Assembly (NCBI GenBank): GCA_905201895.1 | Contig: CAJKPX010000060.1 | Location: 1-13,628, forward strand | From: an uncultured Eubacteriales bacterium | GTDB lineage: Bacteria > Bacillota > Clostridia > Oscillospirales > CAG-272 | DNA length: 13,628 nucleotides | Direction of reading: 5' to 3' | Part shown: in pieces, positions 1 to 5,440 of the stretch | How the letters are laid out: every line of letters starts with the position of its first letter | Numbering within the stretch: the first letter of the stretch is position 1 | Notes under the pieces: generated by a model | Told to the model about the DNA's origin: nothing | What the model saw: only the letters and a program-made list of their open reading frames with translations | Databases searched by the model: none | Translations under genes and position numbers: made by a program

Positions 1-1555
1 TGCGGTGGATGATATAGGGCAGGGCCTTGTTGCCGTTCTCGTCGATATAGTACATACCGAAGCGCTCGGCCAGCAGCATATCGATCTGGATGGTGACCAG
101 CGTATCCTCCTTGCCGTACACGTTCTTATACTGGATATCCAGCTTGGGGCCATAGAAGGCGGCCTCGTCGATGCCGACGGTGTATTTGACGCCGTTTGCA
201 TCGAGCAACTCCTTCATGATGCCCTGCGCCTCTTCCCACTGCTCGGGCGTCCCCTCGTACTTATCGGTACGCGCGGGATCCCACTGCGAGAAGCGGAAGG
301 AGCAATCCTCCTTGAGTCCGAGCGTCTCAAGCATAAACATCGCAAGATCGAGACATCCCTTAAATTCCTCTGCCAGCTGATCGGGACGCAGAACGAGATG
401 TCCCTCGGAGATCGTGAACTGACGCACGCGGATCAAGCCGTGCATCTCGCCCGAGTCCTCGTTGCGGAACAGCGTGGAGGTTTCGCCCAGACGCATGGGC
501 AGATCACGGTAGGAGCGCTTCTTGTTCAGGAACACCTGATATTGGAAGGGGCAGGTCATGGGGCGGAGCGCAAAGCATTCCTTGGTTTCATCGTTGGGGT
601 CACCCAGAACGAACATGCCGTCGAGATAGTGATCCCAGTGACCCGAAATTTTATAAAGCTCGCGCTTTGCCATGAGCGGCGTTTTGGTGAGCAGGTAGCC
701 GCGCTTCTGCTCCTCGTCCTCAACGAAACGCTGAAGCAGCTGGATCACGCGTGCACCCTTCGGGAGCATCACGGGCAGACCCTGACCGATCACGTCTACC
801 GTGGTAAAGAGCTCGAGCTCACGTCCGAGCTTATTATGGTCGCGCTTGAGCGCCTCCTCCTGCTGCTGGACGTAGGCGTTGAGCTCGTCCTTGGAGGGGA
901 ATGCAATACCGTAGATACGCTGCAGCATCTTGTTTTTCTGGTCGCCCTTCCAATAAGCACCCGTGCACTGCGTCAGCTTGAACGCCTTGACGGCACCGGT
1001 GGTAAAGAGGTGGGGACCTGCGCAGAGGTCGGTGAACTCACCCTGACGGTAGAAGCTGATGGTTGCATCCTCGGGAAGCTCCTCAATCAGCTGAACCTTG
1101 TAGGGCTCGTCCTTCTCACGCATCAGCGCGATTGCCTCCTCTCGGGGCAGCTCAAAGCGCTCGATGCGCAGATTCTCCTTCACGATCTTCTTCATCTCGC
1201 CCTCGAGCGCCTTGAGTGCGTCGGGCGTGAAGGTCACGTCGGAGTCGATATCGTAATAAAAGCCGTTGTCAACCGCAGGGCCAATGGTTAGCTTTGCCGC
1301 AGGATAGAGGCGCTTGACTGCCTGTGCGAGAATGTGTGCCGCAGTATGGCGGAAAAGCTTTTTGCCTGCCGCATCCTCAAAGGTGAGAAGCTTTACCTCG
1401 TCGCCGTCGGCAACCTCGTGCGAGAGTGCTACGGTCACGCCGCCGATCTCTGCACCGAGCACGCTGCGCGGAACGGGTCCGAGCTCCTTGGCTGCATCGT
1501 ACACAGTTGCGGGTGCTGCACACTCCACAACCTGATCCATAATCTTGATCTTCAT
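1..1555 (-). CDS. thrS: Threonyl-tRNA synthetase, 3' end outside window
   Basis: Cytoplasmic class II synthetase that charges tRNA-Thr with threonine. The visible 518 residues are the N-terminal four fifths of a protein that is usually about 640 residues. Domains in order are TGS (about 1-62), the editing domain (about 65-220) and the catalytic core from about 240. The editing site has H70 and H74 (HTAAH) and C178 and H182 (CAGPH), matching the His/His/Cys/His set of E. coli ThrRS. The catalytic zinc ligands are C335 (RPMTCP), H386 (SEGH) and H517 (YIIH). Motif 3 and the anticodon-binding domain lie beyond position 1. The ATG at 1555 has an AAAAGGAG ribosome site at 1567-1574, 11 bases upstream. 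A T-box leader with specifier ACC precedes it, which independently supports the identity. The stretch around H386 reads ISEGH where E. coli has QDDAH, a variant I believe is common in Clostridia. Confidence 0.97.
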   Translation of the reverse strand, partial: MKIKIMDQVVECAAPATVYDAAKELGPVPRSVLGAEIGGVTVALSHEVADGDEVKLLTFEDAAGKKLFRHTAAHILAQAVKRLYPAAKLTIGPAVDNGFYYDIDSDVTFTPDALKALEGEMKKIVKENLRIERFELPREEAIALMREKDEPYKVQLIEELPEDATISFYRQGEFTDLCAGPHLFTTGAVKAFKLTQCTGAYWKGDQKNKMLQRIYGIAFPSKDELNAYVQQQEEALKRDHNKLGRELELFTTVDVIGQGLPVMLPKGARVIQLLQRFVEDEEQKRGYLLTKTPLMAKRELYKISGHWDHYLDGMFVLGDPNDETKECFALRPMTCPFQYQVFLNKKRSYRDLPMRLGETSTLFRNEDSGEMHGLIRVRQFTISEGHLVLRPDQLAEEFKGCLDLAMFMLETLGLKEDCSFRFSQWDPARTDKYEGTPEQWEEAQGIMKELLDANGVKYTVGIDEAAFYGPKLDIQYKNVYGKEDTLVTIQIDMLLAERFGMYYIDENGNKALPYIIHR

Positions 1556-1620
1556 ATTGATTACATCTCCTTTTGGAAAATACTATCCTTATCTTCAATT
1601 CATTTTACTGAAAAAGAACT

Positions 1621-1662
1621 AAAAAACACACCCCGACAGACTCTCGGTCTGTTCGGGGTGTG
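1621..1662 (-). terminator. Intrinsic terminator of the thrS T-box
   Basis: On the minus strand CACACCCCG-A-ACAGAC (1662-1647) pairs with GTCTGT-CGGGGTGTG (1641-1627). This gives a stem of about 15 base pairs with one unpaired A and a short loop, followed directly by six T (1626-1621). It lies 65 bases before the thrS start and competes with the T-box antiterminator. Confidence 0.93.
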
Positions 1663-1832
1663 GATCACTCCGCACGGTTCCACCCGGACGTTTCACTCAT
1701 TCAAAATATCGAATTGTTCCGCAAAAGTGGTATCCCCTCCCCCTGCGTCAAGCACCTTTCAGCGAGCCCTTGCGGGCACGGCGCTCTCTCTGCGGACGTG
1801 GCTCTGGAATGGACATGTCTTTTGGGTGACCG
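1621..1832 (-). promoter_or_regulatory. T-box riboswitch leader, threonine specific, controlling thrS
   Basis: The leader lies between the mgsA stop and thrS. Read on the minus strand, the base of Stem I pairs CAAAAG (1824-1819) with CTTTTG (1727-1722) around an internal loop that holds ACC at 1731-1729. ACC is a threonine codon followed by A, as is usual for a specifier. The distal part of Stem I has AGAGAG (around 1782-1791) and GCTGAAAG (1763-1756), both typical. The T-box core GGGTGGAACCGTG is at 1685-1673. Its CGGG and GTG can pair with the later CCCG and CAC to form the antiterminator, and those same bases form the 5' arm of the terminator. Uncharged tRNA-Thr would stabilise the antiterminator and allow thrS to be transcribed. 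The outer boundaries are approximate. Confidence 0.93.
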
Positions 1833-1844
1833 ATCCGCCTCGGA

Positions 1845-2288
1845 TCAATCCTTGCGATTTCTTGCCTTGAGGCGCAGGTTATACTCAGAGCGCGGATTGA
1901 AGATCTCGCGCCAATCGAGGTCGCCGCGATCAAGCGCGGTGACGAGCACCTCGGCAGTGGCAATGTTGGTTGCAACGGGGATGTTGTAAAGATCGCACAG
2001 ACGCAGAAGCTCGGATTCAACCTCGTCAACCTTTGCATCCTGACGCGTGTCCTTAAAATAGAGGAGAACGTCGATCTCATTACACGAAATGCGAGACGCA
2101 ATCTGTTGCTTGCCGCCCTGAACACCTGATAGCAATCGTTCAATCTGCAATCCCGTGGCTTCCGCAATATATTTTGCGGTAATACTGGTGGCACAGAGAT
2201 TGTGTTTGCTGAGAATTCCGCAATACGCGATGCAGAATTGTGTCATCAGTTCTTTCTTCAGGTCATGCGCAATGATGGCGATCTCCAT
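1845..2288 (-). CDS. mgsA: Methylglyoxal synthase-like protein lacking key catalytic residues
   Basis: The 147-residue protein is a clear homologue of MgsA, which turns dihydroxyacetone phosphate into methylglyoxal and phosphate in the cytoplasm. Family signatures are AHD at H8-D9, K12, SG at 54-55, GG-QQI at 58-63, and the C-terminal LCDLYNIPVATNIATAEVL block at 97-115. Length is normal for Gram-positive MgsA, with a basic tail. Aligned without gaps to E. coli MGS around these motifs, the catalytic base Asp71 is K60, His98 is V87 and Asp101 is V90. The phosphate-loop ATGTTG reads ATSITA at 33-38. The fold assignment is firm, but methylglyoxal synthase activity is doubtful. The ATG at 2288 follows a GGAAAGGGG ribosome site by about 9 bases. 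The gene has its own perfect consensus promoter, and thrS follows on the same strand. Confidence 0.85.
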   Translation of the reverse strand: MEIAIIAHDLKKELMTQFCIAYCGILSKHNLCATSITAKYIAEATGLQIERLLSGVQGGKQQIASRISCNEIDVLLYFKDTRQDAKVDEVESELLRLCDLYNIPVATNIATAEVLVTALDRGDLDWREIFNPRSEYNLRLKARNRKD

Positions 2289-2320
2289 TAAGGTAGTCCC
2301 CTTTCCTATATTCGCTATGG

Positions 2321-2336
2321 TGATTTCAAAAAATCA
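2321..2336 (-). repeat. Small inverted repeat in the 5' leader of the mgsA-like gene
   Basis: TGATTT and AAATCA form a perfect 6-base-pair hairpin with the 4-base loop TTTG, about 10-25 bases downstream of the expected transcription start. It is AT-rich and could be an operator, a weak RNA hairpin or chance. It is not a terminator, because no T run follows the stem. Confidence 0.35.
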
Positions 2337-2352
2337 ATAATATAACGAGGTT

Positions 2353-2381
2353 ATTATACCACAGAACATCTAAACTGTCAA
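2353..2381 (-). promoter_or_regulatory. Consensus sigma-A promoter of the mgsA-like gene
   Basis: On the minus strand, TTGACA (2381-2376) and TATAAT (2358-2353) are separated by exactly 17 bases. Both hexamers match the housekeeping consensus in every position, so strong transcription is expected. It starts near 2346, giving an untranslated leader of about 58 bases before the mgsA-like ATG. Confidence 0.95.
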
Positions 2382-2434
2382 GACCCATCGGGGATTTTTT
2401 TGTATTTCACCGTCAAAAATTCCCAAACCGACGC

Positions 2435-2971
2435 TCATTCGTATCTTGCGCGAATTCCGCCGATATATTTCGGGCGCGTGCGGGCCGCAAGCAGACGTGC
2501 TTCTCCAATCGCTCCGACCGCAAGACGCACCGGAACCGCAACCTCTCGCAGGTGCATGCCGATCAGTGTTCCACCGATGTCAAGTCCTGCGTGTGCACGG
2601 ATATGCTCGACCGCAACAGGATCGGAAAAATTTGCCCATGCGGTGGTTGCAAACGAGCCTCCCGCCTTGGGCTGCGGAACCACCGCAACCTCGTCCAAAC
2701 CGTATTTTTCGGCACACGCACGCTCAATGATGAGTGCGCGGTTGAGATGCTCGCAGCATTGTGCGGCAAGATAGATGCCGCGTTCGCAGAGGATCGGGTA
2801 GATCGCGCCGAACACCTCCTGCGCCGCCTCGAGACTCGAATTGTGCCCGATCGTTCCGCCCGCAATCTCCGAGGAGGAGCAGCCGATCACCAGAATATCT
2901 CCTCTGCGCAGCCCCGCCACGTCGATCAGCTCGCTGACCGCTTCCATTGCCTGTTCCTTGATTGTTTTCAT
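2435..2971 (-). CDS. ywlG: UPF0340 / DUF436 family protein (YwlG-like)
   Basis: The 178-residue soluble protein is of the TIGR01440 family; I know of no established biochemical role. Recognisable family blocks are VIGCSSSEIAG at 28-38, the signature QCCEHLNRALIIE at 71-83, EKYGLDEVAVVPQPKAGG at 88-105, GLDIGGTLIGMHL at 129-141 and the closing ARTRPKYIGGIRARYE. Two adjacent cysteines and a histidine (C72, C73, H75) sit in the most conserved block. The open frame extends upstream to 3067, overlapping the end of yqhQ. I chose the ATG at 2971 because AAAAAAGGA stands 8 bases before it and because YwlG homologues start with an equivalent helix. It begins 40 bases after yqhQ stops, on the same strand, so the two probably form an operon. 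No clear terminator is seen between its stop and the mgsA promoter. Confidence 0.9.
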   Translation of the reverse strand: MKTIKEQAMEAVSELIDVAGLRRGDILVIGCSSSEIAGGTIGHNSSLEAAQEVFGAIYPILCERGIYLAAQCCEHLNRALIIERACAEKYGLDEVAVVPQPKAGGSFATTAWANFSDPVAVEHIRAHAGLDIGGTLIGMHLREVAVPVRLAVGAIGEARLLAARTRPKYIGGIRARYE

Positions 2972-3011
2972 ATCCGTGATCCTTTTTTCAAATTTTCCAA
3001 AGTAGATTTTT

Positions 3012-4214
3012 TCACCATTTATCGCTGTTATCGTCGGGAATAACCTCCTGAACAGCGAGAATGGCACATTCGATCATATCGTCGGTCGGCTCAAACACGG
3101 TGATATGCTGCAGCCACAAACCCGGCAGGGAGATGATGCGCGTAAAGAGATTGTCATGACGCCCCGCAAGCTTGATCAGCTCGTATCCGACACCGACGAT
3201 GATCGGAAGCAACGCAAGGCTCACCAGAGAGCGCGCCCAAACGTCCAGCTTGATGCCCCAGATCAGAAGCGTGACGGGGTCGATGAAGAATGAAACGAAG
3301 ATATTGACCAGGAGCATGATAATCAGAAAGGACGTGCCGCAGCGAGGATGGAAGCGACGCTGCTTTTTCACGTTCTCCACGGTGAGCTCCAGCCCTGCCT
3401 CATAGCAGAAAATGGTTTTGTGCTCGGCACCGTGATACATGAAGGTGCGCCGGATGTCCTTCATCAGCGCAACCGACGACATATATCCCACGAGCAACAG
3501 AATTTTCACAACACCCTCAAACGCAGACTTGATTAGTGAATTGAGCACCTCGCTGCCCGTGTTCTGTAGAACGGGAAACGGAATCGTGAGCCAGGAAAAG
3601 AGCTGAATCGGCAGCCACTTAAAGAGAAACAGAAAGAGTGCCATTGCCAGCACCACCGACACCACCATCGTGACTGTCATCACCCATGCGGGGAGCTTTT
3701 TCTCTTCCTCGGCAGGCGTTTCGTCTGCCTTTTCCGCATCCGAAGCTGCGTCTGTCATAGGCACTGCCCCGTTTTCGTCGGCAACCGTCGGCGTAACGGG
3801 CTCCTCACCGGAGTTTTCCGTCGCCTCGACGGCTTCTGCCGCTTCGGCAAGAGGTGCCTGCTCTGCCTGCGCAGCCCGTGCTGCGCGCTCGGCCTCCTCC
3901 CGTTTCTTTTTCTTCTTCGGGCTTTCCTCCACCAGGTCCTCAAGTCCCGAGAGCTCGGCAGAGCGCATCAGGCTCTTATAGCCAACCGTCATCGAGTCGA
4001 TATAACCGAAGATGCCGCGGATGATCGGCAGACGGCAGATCGCAGGGCGCTTAACACCCTTGGTTTCAAACTGCTCAACCACGATCTCGCCCTTGGTGTT
4101 GCGGACCGCCATCGCGGTCTTTTTCGGACCGCGCATCATGATCCCCTCCATCAAAGCCTGGCCGCCGATCGAGGTTTTGAGCGCGCAGGCTCTTGCGTCT
4201 TGTTGTTTACTCAA
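3012..4214 (-). CDS. yqhQ: DUF1385 membrane protein (YqhQ-like), TTG start
   Basis: The 400-residue integral membrane protein is of the DUF1385 family, annotated as a putative metal-dependent enzyme; its reaction is unknown to me. The N-terminal block SIGGQALMEGIMMRGP (15-30) and the cytoplasmic-looking motifs MYHGAEHK (259-266) and RFHPRCGTSF (287-296) are diagnostic and supply His, Glu and Cys that could bind metal. Hydrophobic segments lie at about 176-199, 231-250, 296-318 and 328-345. Residues 98-173 are an acidic, Ala/Glu-rich low-complexity stretch opening with five lysines. This makes the protein about 80 residues longer than B. subtilis YqhQ. The start is TTG at 4214, preceded by GGAAAGGA about 9 bases away. 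The next in-frame Met would remove the conserved N-terminal block. A promoter lies at 4272-4301, and ywlG follows after 40 bases. Confidence 0.92.
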   Translation of the reverse strand: MSKQQDARACALKTSIGGQALMEGIMMRGPKKTAMAVRNTKGEIVVEQFETKGVKRPAICRLPIIRGIFGYIDSMTVGYKSLMRSAELSGLEDLVEESPKKKKKREEAERAARAAQAEQAPLAEAAEAVEATENSGEEPVTPTVADENGAVPMTDAASDAEKADETPAEEEKKLPAWVMTVTMVVSVVLAMALFLFLFKWLPIQLFSWLTIPFPVLQNTGSEVLNSLIKSAFEGVVKILLLVGYMSSVALMKDIRRTFMYHGAEHKTIFCYEAGLELTVENVKKQRRFHPRCGTSFLIIMLLVNIFVSFFIDPVTLLIWGIKLDVWARSLVSLALLPIIVGVGYELIKLAGRHDNLFTRIISLPGLWLQHITVFEPTDDMIECAILAVQEVIPDDNSDKW

Positions 4215-4271
4215 AGTTATCTATCCTTTCCACTTTGCAAATACGATCTCAAAAAAAGAAATCCTGAATAT

Positions 4272-4301
4272 TTTATACCTTACATGTGAACTGCATGTGA
4301 A
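4272..4301 (-). promoter_or_regulatory. Probable promoter of yqhQ-ywlG
   Basis: On the minus strand, TTCACA (4301-4296) and TATAAA (4277-4272) are 18 bases apart, in the gap between the ispE stop and the yqhQ start. The -10 is good and the -35 moderate. The -35 lies inside one copy of a 9-base direct repeat, which suggests control by a DNA-binding protein. Confidence 0.65.
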
Positions 4302-4302
4302 C
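4283..4302. repeat. Tandem 9-base direct repeat over the yqhQ -35 region
   Basis: CATGTGAAC occurs at 4283-4291 and again at 4294-4302, separated by TG. The period of 11 bases is close to one helical turn. The upstream copy (for yqhQ) contains the -35 box and the other fills the spacer, so a protein bound here would cover the promoter. It resembles a two-site operator; the binding protein is unknown. Confidence 0.6.
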
Positions 4303-4305
4303 GCT

Positions 4306-4328
4306 CGAGAAAGTTTCGTTCTTTTTCG
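4306..4328. repeat. Inverted repeat upstream of the yqhQ promoter
   Basis: CGAGAAAG (4306-4313) and CTTTTTCG (4321-4328) form an 8-base-pair imperfect palindrome around 7 bases, just upstream of the yqhQ -35. It lies 22 bases past the ispE stop, but no T run follows on the minus strand, so it is a poor terminator. An operator or chance is equally possible. Confidence 0.35.
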
Positions 4329-4349
4329 TAAAAATTGGTCAAAAGAGGG

Positions 4350-5225
4350 TTAACGCGGCTCACAAACGAATGCCGCCGCGCCGCTCTCCCGCAGCTCGGC
4401 ACATGCACGCTCGGCATCGGCAATGCAGGAGAACACGCCAAACACGGAGGGACCGCTTCCGCTCATCATCGCGCGAATCGCGCCGCAACCGTTCATGATC
4501 GCCTTGATGCGGTCAACGTAGGGCTGCTCCTTTGGAACAACCTCCTCGAACATATTGTAAAAATCAACGCACGCATCGGCAATTTCGCCCCTTCGGAGTG
4601 CCGACAGAATACGCTCCGCACGCGGATCGGCAGGAGTGGGATCGGCAAAAAAACCGTGCAGTTCGTCCAATTTTCCGTAGGCGGCAGGCGTGGAAACACC
4701 CTCCCCCTGACACGCAACCACCATCGGACAGCGCGGCATGGAGTCGATCGGCTCAAGTCGGTCCCCGATACCTCCGACGAGCGCTGATCCGCCGACAATA
4801 CAAAACGGAATATCAGCACCCAGACGCGCGCCGAGCACACAAAGCTCCTCGGTGCTCAAGGGGGAGCCCAAGAGCGCATTCAATCCGCGCAGAACTGCCG
4901 CCGCATCGCTGCTGCCGCCCGCCAGACCCGCTGCCATCGGGATGTGCTTTTCGATCGTGATGCGAACCTCTCCGCTCCGTCCAACCGTCCCCAGCAAAAG
5001 CTCTGCCGCACGCCAGGCAAGGTTGCGACAATCGGTGGGCATGGCGTCGTTTCCCGACGCCGCCAGTACGATCGAGGTGTGTTCCGACGGATAAAAATCA
5101 ATGCTCACCAGGTCGCACAGCGACACGGTTTGCATAATGCTCACCAGATCATGGTAGCCGTTCTCCCGCCGTCCCACAATATTCAGATAAAGATTGATCT
5201 TTGCATTTGCGCGTTCCATTCGCAT
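4350..5225 (-). CDS. ispE: 4-diphosphocytidyl-2-C-methyl-D-erythritol kinase
   Basis: GHMP-family kinase of the MEP isoprenoid pathway. It uses ATP to phosphorylate CDP-methylerythritol in the cytoplasm. The 291 residues match the usual length. Family marks are AKINLYL at 8-14 with the catalytic-site K9, the glycine-rich ATP loop PMAAGLAGGSSDAA at 96-109, LGADIPF at 135-141 with catalytic D138, and the third GHMP motif SGSGPSVFG at 255-263. The frame stays open to 5342, but that longer start would overlap the promoter -35 box. The ATG at 5225 has GAGGA 8 bases upstream and fits family N-termini; ATG at 5219 is a less well-spaced alternative. It is transcribed divergently from the AI-2E pair, and yqhQ follows from its own promoter. 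Confidence 0.97.
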   Translation of the reverse strand: MRMERANAKINLYLNIVGRRENGYHDLVSIMQTVSLCDLVSIDFYPSEHTSIVLAASGNDAMPTDCRNLAWRAAELLLGTVGRSGEVRITIEKHIPMAAGLAGGSSDAAAVLRGLNALLGSPLSTEELCVLGARLGADIPFCIVGGSALVGGIGDRLEPIDSMPRCPMVVACQGEGVSTPAAYGKLDELHGFFADPTPADPRAERILSALRRGEIADACVDFYNMFEEVVPKEQPYVDRIKAIMNGCGAIRAMMSGSGPSVFGVFSCIADAERACAELRESGAAAFVCEPR

Positions 5226-5313
5226 CGTTTCGGTCCTCTTTTCGGTCTTTTTTTCGGCAGAATCGGGTGAACGCCAGGGAGGCGAGCCGTCACTCCGCCG
5301 ATTTTCTGTCCCT

Positions 5314-5342
5314 ATTGTAGCACACTTTTGAGGAATTTGCAA
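5314..5342 (-). promoter_or_regulatory. Promoter of ispE
   Basis: On the minus strand, TTGCAA (5342-5337) and TACAAT (5319-5314) are separated by 17 bases, with a TGC extension just before the -10. Transcription would start near 5307, about 80 bases before the chosen ispE ATG. A TCTTT-GT-AAAGA palindrome (5347-5358) lies directly upstream. Confidence 0.85.
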
Positions 5343-5381
5343 GAAATCTTTGTAAAGAAAATGAAAATCCTGTGAATTCCC

Positions 5382-5410
5382 TTGACGAGAGCCTTAAAAT
5401 AGTATAAAAT
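5382..5410 (+). promoter_or_regulatory. Promoter of the AI-2E pair
   Basis: TTGACG (5382-5387) and TAAAAT (5405-5410) are separated by 17 bases in an AT-rich stretch. Overlapping alternatives for the -10 are TATAAA at 5403 (15 bases) and TATAAT at 5412 (24 bases). The start of transcription would be near 5417, just before the GGGAG ribosome site at 5430-5434. Confidence 0.8.
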
Positions 5411-5440
5411 ATATAATAGATTACTGTTTGGGAGACGTCA

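Noticed and set aside
5..1291. A 428-codon open frame on the plus strand opposite thrS.
   Set aside because: It is antisense to clear ThrRS coding sequence with all catalytic motifs and has no recognisable product.
1860..1960. Possible thrS promoter inside the end of the mgsA-like gene (TATAAC near 1890 on the minus strand).
   Set aside because: No acceptable -35 box stands 16-18 bases upstream, and the hexamer falls in well-conserved coding sequence.
2388..2434. GGGAATTTTT and AAAAATCCC as a terminator for ywlG on the minus strand.
   Set aside because: The stem is mostly A-T with a mismatch and no T run follows, so it does not look like an intrinsic terminator.
2972..3067. A longer ywlG start at 3067.
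   Set aside because: It overlaps the yqhQ coding end and adds residues that YwlG homologues lack, while the ATG at 2971 has a good ribosome site.
5226..5342. A longer ispE start at 5342.
   Set aside because: It would overlap the ispE -35 box, has no ribosome site, and adds 39 residues without similarity to IspE.
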